64,000 bases of DNA from Bacteroidetes bacterium UBA2364 (lineage in GTDB: Bacteria; Bacteroidota; Rhodothermia; Rhodothermales; UBA2364): assembly GCA_002344075.1 (NCBI GenBank), contig DDTM01000057.1, positions 1 through 64,000 on the forward strand, written 5' to 3'. A program made the translations under genes and the position numbers. The notes beneath the pieces were generated by a model that was given only the letters and a program-made list of their open reading frames with translations, did no database searches and was not told the origin of the DNA. How positions within the stretch are numbered: the first letter of the stretch is position 1; every line of letters starts with the position of its first letter. Of this stretch, positions 34,474 through 43,908 are shown piece by piece.

Positions 34474-34804
34474 GTTTTTAAAAATTTATAGAGTTAGAAA
34501 ACGGGCTTATATTGATTGTGAATAAGCCAAAATCGAATAAGTACGGAGAATATAAGCATATAGACATATCGTAAACAACTCAAATCCTGTTTTTTTTCCA
34601 ACTGCCTTATTTCTTTACGGTTCATTAATAAATTTATACATTCTTTTTTGCTATCAAAAGTGTAATAATTTTATTTGAGGGCTAAATTAAGGTTATTAAT
34701 TGGAGATTAACCTCTATGTATCACCATCCAATGATCATAAATAGTGAGTAGGATTTGGCGATTCATATGCCTTCGCATTAATTTCAATCAAATCCCAAGA
34801 CATC
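34474..34804. other. AT-rich divergent regulatory region
   Basis: 331 bases with no gene, between the AT-hook gene (leftward) and the GH127 gene (rightward). It holds an inverted repeat GGCTTAT (34504-34510)/ATAAGCC (34522-34528) 31 bases before the AT-hook ATG. TTG (34648-34650) and TTATTTG (34671-34677), 20 bases apart, form a possible weak promoter for GH127. The AT-rich character would suit AT-hook binding. Confidence 0.45.
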
Positions 34805-37153
34805 ATGCCCATAAAATCTTATTCCCTCCTGTTGTTGCTCTGCAGCCTATGTGCCTGCCAACATGCGCCTGTTCCTCATGATTATACCGTTGTAGCTGTT
34901 CCATATCATCGGGTGGTTTTAGAAGATGAATTTTGGCGCCCCCGTTTAGAAACCAACCGCCAGGTCACCATTCCACACAACTTTGACCAGATGGAGGCAC
35001 AAGGCACATTGCATAATTTCCGGCTTGCTGCAAAAGCCGATACAGGCCTACATATGGGGGTCTATCCGTTTTACGACTCCGATGCCTACAAGAATATTGA
35101 AGCAGCAGCCTATAGCCTGAAAACCCATCCAGATACGGTCCTTTCTAAGCGCGTAGCAGGACTTATCACTCAGATAGACCGCGCACAAGAGGACGATGGG
35201 TATTTGTACACGCCCCGTACCAATCGTGCAACCCGGCTCGAATCTTGGGCGGGTGTCAGGCGATGGGAAAAATTAGAAGGCAGCCACGAGTTGTATTGTG
35301 CCGGACATCTGTACGAGGCGGGCATTGCACACCAACAAGCAACTGGAAGCGATCGGCTAATGCGGATTGCCATTAAAAATGCCAACCTCGTTGCCGATAC
35401 ATTTGGGCCTGACCGTTTGCGTATGCCTCCCGGACATCAGGAAGTGGAATTGGCCCTCGCAAAAATGTATCGAACAACCCAAGACGCACGCTACCTGAAA
35501 ACCGCCAAATTCTTTCTGGATGCAAGAGGTCATTTGGGAGATCGAAATAAACTTTGGGATTTTTATGCGCAAGACTATATCCCTATTACACAACAAAGCG
35601 AAGCCGTGGGGCATGCCGTCCGATTTGTCTATATGAACATGGGGATTATGGACGTCGCGGCATTAACGGGGGATCCGGAATACGAAACCACCAGCCTACG
35701 GTTATGGCACAATGTCACCAGTAAAAAAATGTACCTCACCGGAGGAATTGGGTCGGTGGGTTTTGGTGAAGGATTTACCGACAACTACGACCTACCCAAT
35801 ATGACGGCGTATTCCGAAACCTGTTCTTCCATTGGCAATGCCTTTTGGAATCATCGGCTTTTCCTGAAAACTGGCGATGCACGCTATGTCGATGTCATGG
35901 AACGGATCCTCTATAATGCCCTGTTATCTGGGGTTGGTTTTTCGGGAAATGCGTTTTTTTACGACAACCCATTGGCCTCTAAAGGCCAACATGCCCGCTC
36001 CAGATGGTTTGTTTGTGCCTGTTGTCCCCCAAACATGGCACGCTTCCTTCCCCAAGTCCCCGGCTTGATATATGGGATACGCGGAGAAAACCTTTATGTG
36101 AACCTGTTTGCCACCAGTACCGCAGATTTGGTGGTAAACAACCATGCCTTCCGACTAAAACAAGAGACGAAATATCCTTGGAATGGCCGTATTCGGCTTA
36201 CGGTACAGTCCGGTTCTGGGCAAGCCACTTTCCGGCTCCGGATTCCCGGCTGGGTGAACGATCAGGTATTACCCAGCGACCTATATCGCTTTATGGAACC
36301 CGCGACATCTGCACCACAGCTCAAGATAAATGGTCAGATACAGCTCTTTTCGTCCGAGCGTGGGTATGCTGTCATTCGCAGAATGTGGCAACAAGGCGAT
36401 GTATTGGAGTGGTCTTTGCCTATGCAGGTCCGACGGGTGACCGCACACGAAAAAGTGGCGCAAAACAAAAATCGGATGGCGCTACAATATGGCCCCATTG
36501 TTTTTGCGGCTGAAGGAGCGGATTATCCGGACGGACGGGTACACCATTTGTATGTACCAGACACCCAAAAACTGGCGTTTCGGTACGATGCCAATTTGTT
36601 AAGCGGCTTGGGAACCCTGGTTGGGCAGGCACAGGCGGTTTATAAGGATGCCAGCAATCACATCAAGTCTCGAAAAGTTAACTTTAAGGCGATTCCATAC
36701 TTCGCTTGGTCGCATCGGGGAAGAGCCGAGATGGCGGTCTGGATACCCCGCTCTTCGGAGCCTGCCACGGCGGTCTTTTCGCCTCCGCTGCCTGCACAAA
36801 GCCTTATTAAAACCTCCGGTGGTGGAAATGCCGAATTACTACGGGACGGTAAAACCAATAAACCCTTTGTTTGGACCGCATCCGGTGGTAAATTATGGGT
36901 TCAATACGATTTTCCAACCACCCAAGAAGTATCGCAGGTGGAGGTGTTTTGGGATACCCCGCCCAAGTCTTGGTCGGTTTCGGCATTGTATAATGGACGC
37001 TGGCACCGGATCTGGAACCCCTCTGAGGTATGGGGCGTCAGGAAGGGATGGAACAGGGTAATCTTAGAGACCGCCCGAACCCAACAAATTCGTTTAGAAG
37101 TGGAGCCTGAAGGAACCCAACTTCCTGCTCTCTCTGAATGGAAGGTGTACTAA
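34805..37153 (+). CDS. Glycoside hydrolase family 127 lipoprotein
   Basis: GH127 (former DUF1680), typified by beta-L-arabinofuranosidase, 782 residues. An N-terminal lipobox (LCAC, Cys18) predicts a lipoprotein. The (alpha/alpha)6 barrel runs from about 30 to 560. The zinc/nucleophile site of HypBA1 is matched by ETC in AYSETCSS and by CCPPN with Cys406/Cys407. After a beta-sandwich, a C-terminal discoidin-like domain (about 675-782, ELLRDGKTN, WVQYDFP, VEVFWDT) probably binds sugars. It removes arabinofuranose or related sugars from plant glycans; the exact substrate cannot be read. The VKOR gene follows after 4 bases. Confidence 0.88.
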   Translation: MPIKSYSLLLLLCSLCACQHAPVPHDYTVVAVPYHRVVLEDEFWRPRLETNRQVTIPHNFDQMEAQGTLHNFRLAAKADTGLHMGVYPFYDSDAYKNIEAAAYSLKTHPDTVLSKRVAGLITQIDRAQEDDGYLYTPRTNRATRLESWAGVRRWEKLEGSHELYCAGHLYEAGIAHQQATGSDRLMRIAIKNANLVADTFGPDRLRMPPGHQEVELALAKMYRTTQDARYLKTAKFFLDARGHLGDRNKLWDFYAQDYIPITQQSEAVGHAVRFVYMNMGIMDVAALTGDPEYETTSLRLWHNVTSKKMYLTGGIGSVGFGEGFTDNYDLPNMTAYSETCSSIGNAFWNHRLFLKTGDARYVDVMERILYNALLSGVGFSGNAFFYDNPLASKGQHARSRWFVCACCPPNMARFLPQVPGLIYGIRGENLYVNLFATSTADLVVNNHAFRLKQETKYPWNGRIRLTVQSGSGQATFRLRIPGWVNDQVLPSDLYRFMEPATSAPQLKINGQIQLFSSERGYAVIRRMWQQGDVLEWSLPMQVRRVTAHEKVAQNKNRMALQYGPIVFAAEGADYPDGRVHHLYVPDTQKLAFRYDANLLSGLGTLVGQAQAVYKDASNHIKSRKVNFKAIPYFAWSHRGRAEMAVWIPRSSEPATAVFSPPLPAQSLIKTSGGGNAELLRDGKTNKPFVWTASGGKLWVQYDFPTTQEVSQVEVFWDTPPKSWSVSALYNGRWHRIWNPSEVWGVRKGWNRVILETARTQQIRLEVEPEGTQLPALSEWKVY

Positions 37154-37157
37154 ACCA

Positions 37158-37751
37158 ATGGATATACCGCTGATGGCCAATACAAAACCCTTACCTCCCA
37201 TTTACTACTGGGCCGAACGGGTATTTTGGATGCTCATGTTATTGATCCTCCTAAATACGGGTTGGCTCACGTGGCGCTTTACGGCTTTAGAAATGGGCCT
37301 GGCAACTCCCGGAACAGGCTTTTGTTCATTATCGGCACGGGTGGACTGCGACGCAGTGCTCCAATCTGACGAGGCACAGTATTTTGGACTGCCCAATGCG
37401 TATTTCGGATTTGGTTTTTTTGTATGGGTTACAGTATGGTTTGCGCTTTTCCCTAATTTAGGCTTAGTCTATCGTCGGTGGGCATATAATGTATTGGCTT
37501 TGGGTTTTTTGGCTGCGATACCGTTCACGCTGTTTTTCTTGGGTTTATTGGTGAATATGCCCGTTCTATGCCCTGTTTGTCCAATCAACCATTTTCTAAC
37601 TTGGTTTGCTTTTGACCGGTTGCTACGACTCAGGCGGTTTACCCCCATTCCCGACGTCCCCCCGCCACTCAAGCCCTTCCTAAAACGGCTGGGCCTCTCG
37701 TTTGTCCCTACATTTGTCCTTTGGTATGGCTGGTGGATGCTGCGTGGATGA
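37158..37751 (+). CDS. Vitamin K epoxide reductase (VKOR) family membrane protein
   Basis: Four- to five-segment membrane protein of 197 residues. The loop cysteines are Cys56 and Cys64 (CSLSARVDC), followed by FGLPNAYFGF, the conserved VKOR segment. The quinone-site pair is CPVC (Cys138/Cys141). VKOR homologues reoxidise a thioredoxin-like oxidase to drive disulfide formation in the periplasm. No DsbA or fused Trx domain is present. The second Met (residue 6) is an alternative start. The 4-base gap to GH127 suggests co-transcription. Confidence 0.85.
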   Translation: MDIPLMANTKPLPPIYYWAERVFWMLMLLILLNTGWLTWRFTALEMGLATPGTGFCSLSARVDCDAVLQSDEAQYFGLPNAYFGFGFFVWVTVWFALFPNLGLVYRRWAYNVLALGFLAAIPFTLFFLGLLVNMPVLCPVCPINHFLTWFAFDRLLRLRRFTPIPDVPPPLKPFLKRLGLSFVPTFVLWYGWWMLRG

Positions 37752-37812
37752 AATGTCCTTTTCAATGGGGCGCATTTCAAAACCTCCCCAAGGCTCTATT
37801 ATGATGTCGCTC

Positions 37813-38700
37813 CTACGGCGCTTTTCCCATTCGTTTATCCAATACGTCGTAAAGTTTGGTTCGGCGGTCTTTGAGGTTTCGTACACTACCAGATGCGTGC
37901 AAGTCTCGGAGCAACATAAAATCTACGTCGGCAATCAAGTGCATTTCGATGTTTGGTGTGGCTTCTGTCATGATGCCATTGGCTGGGAAAGCAAAATCGC
38001 ACGGGGTAAAAACCGCTGAAGCCGCAAAGTGTGTTTCCAGATTATGCACCTCCTCGGCCAAGCCCACACAGCCGGAAATCACCACATAACATTCATTTTC
38101 TATGGCCCGTGCCTGTGCACAATAGCGAACCCGTCGGTAGCCACTGGCCACATCGGTCAAGAAAGGGACAAAGAGAATTTGCATCCCTTCGGAAGCGAGT
38201 ATTCGGCCCAACTCCGGAAATTCCACGTCGTAGCAAATCAGCACGCCAATGCGCCCGCAATCGGTCTCGAAGACCCGGAAGGTTTCTCCACCCACCATGC
38301 CCCAGGTTGCGGCTTCATCGGGGGTGACGTGTATTTTCTCATAATACTCCACGCTTCCATTGCGGTGGCAGAGGTAGCCTCGGTTAAGCAAAGCGCCTTG
38401 TTCGAGGACAGGCATACTTCCCGTGATAATGTTGATTCGGTGTTTTTGGGACAACTCGCGGAACCAGTCCAATATCTCGTCGGCGTGCGAGGCCAATGCA
38501 CGGGCGGCTTGTGCAGCGGTAAGGTGGAAATACGGCGCCATCAGCGGTGCCACAAAGAACTCTGGAAAAATCACAAAATCGGCTTGATAAGAAGCCACCG
38601 ATCGCACAAAGTAGGCAATGCGTTTTTTGATAGCGGCCATTTCCGGCGATGCGTGCATACTCCACTGCACCACCCCAATTCGGGCATTGTTCGGATACAA
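37813..38700 (-). CDS. Carbon-nitrogen hydrolase (nitrilase superfamily)
   Basis: Amidase of the nitrilase superfamily. The Glu-Lys-Cys triad is visible as VIFPEFF, EYYEKIHV and VLICYDVEFPE. There is no ATG near the expected beginning. The TTG at 38700 gives a start (YPNNARIGVVQWSM) that matches family lengths, about 295 residues. An upstream TTG at 38760 would add 20 atypical residues. Such enzymes hydrolyse amides, often omega-amides or carbamoyl compounds; substrate not predictable. Converges with the VKOR gene and diverges from the glycosyltransferase. Confidence 0.88.
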   Translation of the reverse strand: MYPNNARIGVVQWSMHASPEMAAIKKRIAYFVRSVASYQADFVIFPEFFVAPLMAPYFHLTAAQAARALASHADEILDWFRELSQKHRINIITGSMPVLEQGALLNRGYLCHRNGSVEYYEKIHVTPDEAATWGMVGGETFRVFETDCGRIGVLICYDVEFPELGRILASEGMQILFVPFLTDVASGYRRVRYCAQARAIENECYVVISGCVGLAEEVHNLETHFAASAVFTPCDFAFPANGIMTEATPNIEMHLIADVDFMLLRDLHASGSVRNLKDRRTKLYDVLDKRMGKAP

Positions 38701-38807
38701 GGTCTTACAGATTATTTTTAAAATACCACTGTGGGCATGTATCTTATAATATAGCCCCAAAAACGGGGGATTGTCTATAAATAAACGATTTTACCTTAAC
38801 CTAAACC

Positions 38808-39488
38808 ATGCCGGATTCCCCGCTTCATATTACGGTGATTATTCCAACCTTAGACGAAGAAGAACACCTGCTCAATACGTTGGAGTCCGTGTGCTGCCAA
38901 TCACCGCCATTCCGGATTATTGTAGCTGATGGTGGTTCGGTAGATGCAACTCGGACACTGGCCGAGCCTGTCGCAACGGTGCTACAAACACCCAAAGGAC
39001 GCGGCATTCAAATGCATATGGCCACACAAGTAGTGGACAAGACAGACGTTTTTTTGTTTCTCCATGCAGATACGGTTTTGCCCCCAACGGCTTTCGGAGA
39101 CATCCGACAAGTCTTTGATAACCCAGTATTTATCGCGGGATGTTTTAGGTTGCGGTTTGATGAAGGTAGCCTATTGATGCGCTTTTATGGCCGTTGTACC
39201 CATCTTCGTATCCGGCGGATGGTTTTTGGAGATCGCGCCATTTTTGTGCGAAAATCGGCTTATGAACACACGAGGGGCTTCCCAAACGAACCCTTATTAG
39301 AGGATGCCATCTTGGTGCGTGCCCTCCGCAAATTGGGGCGTTGGGCTTTCCTGCATACACAGGTTACCACCTCAGCACGACGCTTCCGGAAACACGGTTT
39401 ACTCCGGCAACAGATTAGAAATGTAGCCTTGTATGCGGGTTTCTTATGTAGGTTATCACCGTCTTTTCTGGCGCGGTGGTATCGGTGA
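38808..39488 (+). CDS. TIGR04283 family glycosyltransferase (arsenosugar-type)
   Basis: GT-A fold family 2-like glycosyltransferase, 226 residues. N-terminal ITVIIPTLDEEEHLLNTL and IVADGGSVDATRTLA bind the nucleotide-sugar, FLFLHADTVLPP is the DxD-like block, and the later FLLEDA-like PLLEDAILVRALRKLG and TSARRFRKHG are the TIGR04283 signature. Members are named for arsenosugar biosynthesis, but none of the arsenic methylation or radical-SAM partners are in the window. The label is a family name, not a proven function. Confidence 0.85.
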   Translation: MPDSPLHITVIIPTLDEEEHLLNTLESVCCQSPPFRIIVADGGSVDATRTLAEPVATVLQTPKGRGIQMHMATQVVDKTDVFLFLHADTVLPPTAFGDIRQVFDNPVFIAGCFRLRFDEGSLLMRFYGRCTHLRIRRMVFGDRAIFVRKSAYEHTRGFPNEPLLEDAILVRALRKLGRWAFLHTQVTTSARRFRKHGLLRQQIRNVALYAGFLCRLSPSFLARWYR

Positions 39489-39801
39489 GAAGCACTGTCG
39501 CACAGCCTTGCAATACATCTAATTACTACACCAGTGCGTCAAAATGGCTTCGCACAGTGGGCCGATTTCCTGAACAAACTCATACACATGGATTAACGAT
39601 ATCATCGCCTTTTCGATCTTCCATGAGCATTTATGATACAGGCACTTCGCATTCGCTTTTTGGTTGCTATCAGGAAGGGGATAGGAGTTGTGCAAATACG
39701 CAGGCTGCAACCGAAAACTTGAAGTAGGGATATTTTTTGGAACGGCTGACTAACAAAGGCGTAAACAGTTCATCTCATCCTTATAAACCATTATCGTCTC
39801 C
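39489..39801. other. Intergenic, no feature recognised
   Basis: 313 bases between the glycosyltransferase and the CotH gene. An open frame of 83 codons overlaps the end of the glycosyltransferase but has no protein-like character. No terminator or clear promoter seen; a TATTTTTTGG near 39729 is the only -7-like element and it lacks a -33 partner. Confidence 0.4.
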
Positions 39802-42135
39802 ATGAAATTTTTTTACGTCCTACTTTGTGGTTTGTTATTTCCCCTTATCGTTTTTACACAACCCCGTTTTCCGGAACCCGGCTTTGTTTTTGACGACACC
39901 TCGTTGCCGCGCATAGACCTTACCCTTTCGCCAGACTCGCTCCGCATGGCCGAAACAAATGTGACTAGCGACAAAGAATACGTAGCCAAGTTCCAGTTTA
40001 CACGACGTGGGGTGGTGGAACAAGTAGAAAATGTCGGATTTCGCGTGCGGGGCAATACATCGCGAAATGCCCAAAAAAAATCATGGAAAATTTCCTTTAA
40101 TACCTTTCAGAAAGGCCGGAAATGGTATGGCTTAGAAAAACTCAACCTAAACGGCGAACACAACGACCCCTCCATCATCCGGGCAAAGCTGGCGTGGAAT
40201 CTTTTCCGGCAATTTGGTGTGGCGGCTTCGCGTGCCAATCATGTTCGGGTATTTATCAATGGAGCGTACTATGGTTTATACCTAAATGTAGAAAATATAG
40301 ACGAAGAATTTGTTCAATCTCGCTTTGGTAACAACAATGGAAATCTGTATAAATGCCTCTGGCCGGCTGATTTGGCCTGGCGAGGCTCGGATCCGAATGC
40401 GTATAAATTCACTTCGGGTGGCCGCAGAACCTATGAGTTGGAGACCAATAATACTGCCGATGACTACACCGACTTTCGCGACCTCGTCCGGACCATTACC
40501 CAGACTTCTGATGCCGCTTTTCCAGTAGAAATTCAGAAAGTTTTTAATGTAGATGGTTTCCTTAAAGTGCTGGCGATGGATGTGGCCATTGGTGGATGGG
40601 ACAATTATTGGTGGCTCAAAAACAATTATTACTTATATAAGAACCAAGACACGGGATTGTTTGAGTGGATTCCCTATGACTACGACAACACCTTTGGGAT
40701 AGATTTTGTGGGTCAAGACTGGGGCAACCGCAACGTGAATTTCTGGGGCAACCAATCCGAGACACGACCCTTGGTGACGAGGCTCCTGAAGGTGGACGCC
40801 TTTCGGTATCGGTACTTATTTTATCTAAAACAAATCCTAAACAACCTGACCAAGCCCGGAACCCTAGATCCCGAAATCAACCGCTTGTATAGCATGAATC
40901 TGGATGCGGCATTGGCGGACCCTTATCGTTTATTAGACTGGAATTGGGATATTACGTCCTTTACAAAATCTTATGATCAAGCCTTGGGTGGACATGTTAA
41001 ATATGGACTTAAGACCTATCTTACTACGCGGTATAACAGCGCCACAGACCAGATTTCCTTTACCAATATTTCACCCATTTTACGTTACCCCAAACAATCG
41101 GCCTCGGTCTTATCCCCCAATATGCCCCTCATTGTGCAAGTTCAAGTGGAAGACGACCAACCAAACCCTACCCTCACCCTTTTGTACCGTTTTAATGGTG
41201 GAGCCGAAATGGCCTTACGGATGCGTGATGATGGAACCGGAGGCGACACCATTGCTGGCGACGGTTCGTATGCCATCACCATTCCGGCGATGGGCCAGAC
41301 GGGAAGCCTGTCTTGGTATATTGAGGCCGACGATGGGCGGCTTGGGGTTACCACCTATCCTCCGGGAGCGCCTACCCAAACCAAGACCGTTCCCGTACTG
41401 GCTTCACCAATTGTTTTGAATGAGTTTATGGCCGAAAACACCAAAACCATTCCCGACGAAGTAGGACAATTCGAGGATTGGGTGGAGTTGTACTATGCCG
41501 GAGATTTCCCTTTTTCGTTGGAAAACTACTACCTCTCGGACGATCCCACACGACCCGACAAATGGCCTATCCCTACCACGCAGTTGGGGCCTCAAAACCG
41601 CTATCTCCTGATTTTTGCAGATGAAGACCGGACACAAGGCACGTATCATGCCAACTTTAAACTCAGCAAAAGTGGTGAATATCTTTCCTTGGCTAAAAAA
41701 GACGGCAGCACTTTTAGTATTGTAGATGCCTTAACCTTCGGCCCGCAAACCGCCGATGTCTCCTTTGGCCGAGAACCGGATGGAACGGGAAACTGGACCC
41801 TTAGCAACAAACCCACACCTGGGAAAGCCTATCTCACAACTTCTGACCACGACGAGCAGCCATTGGCCTTTACGGTCTCATCCGCCTTTCCTAATCCATT
41901 TAGCAATGCCATATATGTTCCGGTGACGATGCATCATGCTGGGCAGCTTAAACTTACCCTCTACGATGTCTTAGGGCGCATGATTCATCAGACGCAAACC
42001 CTTCGACCCGCCGGATACCAGATCCTTGACCTAACTCCGGAAATACCCAATGGCGTTTATTTGTTGGAAGTGCGGATAGATTCACGACAACACACCCCGC
42101 TCCGAAAGGTAATGCGGGTGGTAAAAAGCCGATAA
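39802..42135 (+). CDS. T9SS-secreted CotH kinase-like protein with lamin-tail domain
   Basis: Secreted protein of 777 residues. Signal peptide 1-19 (FPLIVFTQP). The CotH kinase-like domain (about 35-390) has VGFRVRGNTSRNAQKKSWKI, NLNGEHNDPSIIRAKLAWNLF and the metal-binding WIPYDYDNTFG. An Ig-like segment (about 415-520) with DDGTGGDTIAGDGSYA follows. A lamin-tail domain (about 535-650) begins SPIVLNEFMAEN. The C-terminal ~80 residues (SSAFPNPFSNAIYVPV to end) are a type A T9SS sorting domain. It is thus exported by type IX secretion to the surface. CotH proteins phosphorylate proteins in Bacillus spore coats; targets here are unknown. Confidence 0.9.
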   Translation: MKFFYVLLCGLLFPLIVFTQPRFPEPGFVFDDTSLPRIDLTLSPDSLRMAETNVTSDKEYVAKFQFTRRGVVEQVENVGFRVRGNTSRNAQKKSWKISFNTFQKGRKWYGLEKLNLNGEHNDPSIIRAKLAWNLFRQFGVAASRANHVRVFINGAYYGLYLNVENIDEEFVQSRFGNNNGNLYKCLWPADLAWRGSDPNAYKFTSGGRRTYELETNNTADDYTDFRDLVRTITQTSDAAFPVEIQKVFNVDGFLKVLAMDVAIGGWDNYWWLKNNYYLYKNQDTGLFEWIPYDYDNTFGIDFVGQDWGNRNVNFWGNQSETRPLVTRLLKVDAFRYRYLFYLKQILNNLTKPGTLDPEINRLYSMNLDAALADPYRLLDWNWDITSFTKSYDQALGGHVKYGLKTYLTTRYNSATDQISFTNISPILRYPKQSASVLSPNMPLIVQVQVEDDQPNPTLTLLYRFNGGAEMALRMRDDGTGGDTIAGDGSYAITIPAMGQTGSLSWYIEADDGRLGVTTYPPGAPTQTKTVPVLASPIVLNEFMAENTKTIPDEVGQFEDWVELYYAGDFPFSLENYYLSDDPTRPDKWPIPTTQLGPQNRYLLIFADEDRTQGTYHANFKLSKSGEYLSLAKKDGSTFSIVDALTFGPQTADVSFGREPDGTGNWTLSNKPTPGKAYLTTSDHDEQPLAFTVSSAFPNPFSNAIYVPVTMHHAGQLKLTLYDVLGRMIHQTQTLRPAGYQILDLTPEIPNGVYLLEVRIDSRQHTPLRKVMRVVKSR

Positions 42136-42421
42136 AAAAGGCCGCTATCTGGCCGTTCGTATCGCTGAAACAGGTTGCTTATTTTAGGCCACCCTTTGGT
42201 TAAATTGCATATTTTATCGCTATTTATCGGATGTAATAGATCAATCAACGCACAACAACCCCACCTATATCCCAAGCAATACCATTACAGGCTTCACCAA
42301 TTAAAGTGAATAGAAACACACGATCTATGATCCCATTCTAATTCGTAATCCGATATATTGAGTATCTACTTCTCGCGAGAAACAACTCTACAACATTCAA
42401 TTCCGTACAATACTTAAAGCC

Positions 42422-43084
42422 ATGAAAAAACTTTTCTTCTTCTTCCTCTTTTTGACCGCTTTTCAAGTGAATGCCCAAGTTCGGGTTTCTTGTTTCGATG
42501 GAGCAGTTAGCGTGGACTCGCTCTGGACACAGGTCGAAAAAAACACCAATGTGTGTACTTTCCAAGTAGTACGACATCGAAATCACACCATATTGGCCTC
42601 TATTCGGAAATACCCTTCGGTAGTGCCAAACCGACTAACTCTTATCAGCCGAGCGTTAGAAGACCTACAAGCAAGAACTTCTATTATCGGTATGTTGTCT
42701 AATGTTCGTTTTGGAACAGAAAGCAGACCTCATTTTGTAGAACAGTATGGTTTCTTTAGGTTTACGACTCTTGTTAATGGAGAAGGCCCAACGGCTATCT
42801 ATGCCTATAAACACATTAGCGCTTTATCTAGGGTAGGGGAGACAGAAGCCCAGTACTATTTTGAGTTTACCGTTTATAGTAACGCCAGTCATGACCAAGC
42901 AATCAGTGCATACAACAGCTATGAATCACAATTAAATGGTTTTAAAAATTCGTTGCAGATTAGGCCAAGACTCATAGTGAATCCGAACGTAATAACAGGC
43001 AGTGCTGGTTCCTCCATCCGAGATGCCGCACGGCCTACATTGCCCGGCGGAGTTCAACTTCCCAATAGAACAAAACGGTTCTAA
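42422..43084 (+). CDS. Secreted protein of unknown function, paralogue 1
   Basis: 220 residues, signal peptide 1-18 (FQVNAQ). The mature start VRVSCFDGAVSVDSLWTQVEKNTNVCTF shares a spaced Cys pair, xCxxGxVxV pattern and CTF with the next gene's product, so the two are tandem paralogues. The middle is predicted alpha/beta with no motif. The C-terminus is Pro/Arg-rich. No known family recognised. Preceded by 286 bases without a gene. Probably periplasmic. Confidence 0.75.
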   Translation: MKKLFFFFLFLTAFQVNAQVRVSCFDGAVSVDSLWTQVEKNTNVCTFQVVRHRNHTILASIRKYPSVVPNRLTLISRALEDLQARTSIIGMLSNVRFGTESRPHFVEQYGFFRFTTLVNGEGPTAIYAYKHISALSRVGETEAQYYFEFTVYSNASHDQAISAYNSYESQLNGFKNSLQIRPRLIVNPNVITGSAGSSIRDAARPTLPGGVQLPNRTKRF

Positions 43085-43136
43085 TGGTTTATCCAAATCT
43101 ATACCAATTACGTTAAACCTCTTAGACAATTTTGCC

Positions 43137-43793
43137 ATGAAAAAAACCTTTCTTTGCTTGTTCTGGGTTTTCACCTCTCAATTACAGGCCCAAACCGTAA
43201 ATTGTTTAAACGGGGACGTTCAGGTGAATAACCAAGCCGGATGGGTAAATCGTACCAACCAACTTACCCATTGCACGTTTGATAGAGGGGAGGACTATGT
43301 CTCGTATAGTGCCATGCTGCGTAAGGGAGAGACCACTTTCGCGAGTGTACGTGTATTAGCCGAAAACGTTTTGAGCAATATTCAGACAGAAACAGGTGTG
43401 GAAAACGTTCGGGTAATTAGAAATGGGTATTACAACGAGAATCCTCTGACCGATTTCTTCATTGAATTGACCTACGCCAAAAATATGAGGGTGGGCCACG
43501 ACCAAAGAACGGTGCATATTCATAAATTGATCTATGCGTTTGCAAAAAACGGAGAGGTTCAAACCCCATATTATGCCGAGGTGAGTACTTCTACCGAACT
43601 CCCAGGTGATATGGTTTCTACTCGTTTTACTGCCGAAAGTCCAAAGTTTTTCGCCTTTATCCAGTCCATTCGTTTTCCGGCGACCCACCCCAGCTTGCCT
43701 TATACCATTGATCCGAAGGCAGTCAAGGTTCCAAAAGGTATCAAAACACCGCCTAAGCAACCTCTTCGGATACCACCAAGACCCGGAAATTAA
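43137..43793 (+). CDS. Secreted protein of unknown function, paralogue 2
   Basis: 218 residues from the ATG at 43137. A longer in-frame version from 43002 would bury the signal peptide and overlap paralogue 1. Signal peptide 1-19 (TSQLQAQ). The mature N-terminus VNCLNGDVQVNNQAGWVNRTNQLTHCTF mirrors paralogue 1. The C-terminus is Pro/Lys-rich (KVPKGIKTPPKQPLRIPPRP). It starts 52 bases after paralogue 1 ends. Function unknown. Confidence 0.75.
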   Translation: MKKTFLCLFWVFTSQLQAQTVNCLNGDVQVNNQAGWVNRTNQLTHCTFDRGEDYVSYSAMLRKGETTFASVRVLAENVLSNIQTETGVENVRVIRNGYYNENPLTDFFIELTYAKNMRVGHDQRTVHIHKLIYAFAKNGEVQTPYYAEVSTSTELPGDMVSTRFTAESPKFFAFIQSIRFPATHPSLPYTIDPKAVKVPKGIKTPPKQPLRIPPRPGN

Positions 43794-43908
43794 AACAAGA
43801 TGATTAGAAGATGAATGACAGGATACGTATTGGTTTAAGGAAAGAGGAGCAAGATGACCTTTTTTTGTCTATCTTAAAAGATCTTGAAACTTCCAATCTT
43901 TAAACCAT

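Noticed and set aside
39476..39727. 83-codon open frame after the glycosyltransferase
   Set aside because: It overlaps the end of the glycosyltransferase, has random-looking composition and no Shine-Dalgarno or family pattern.
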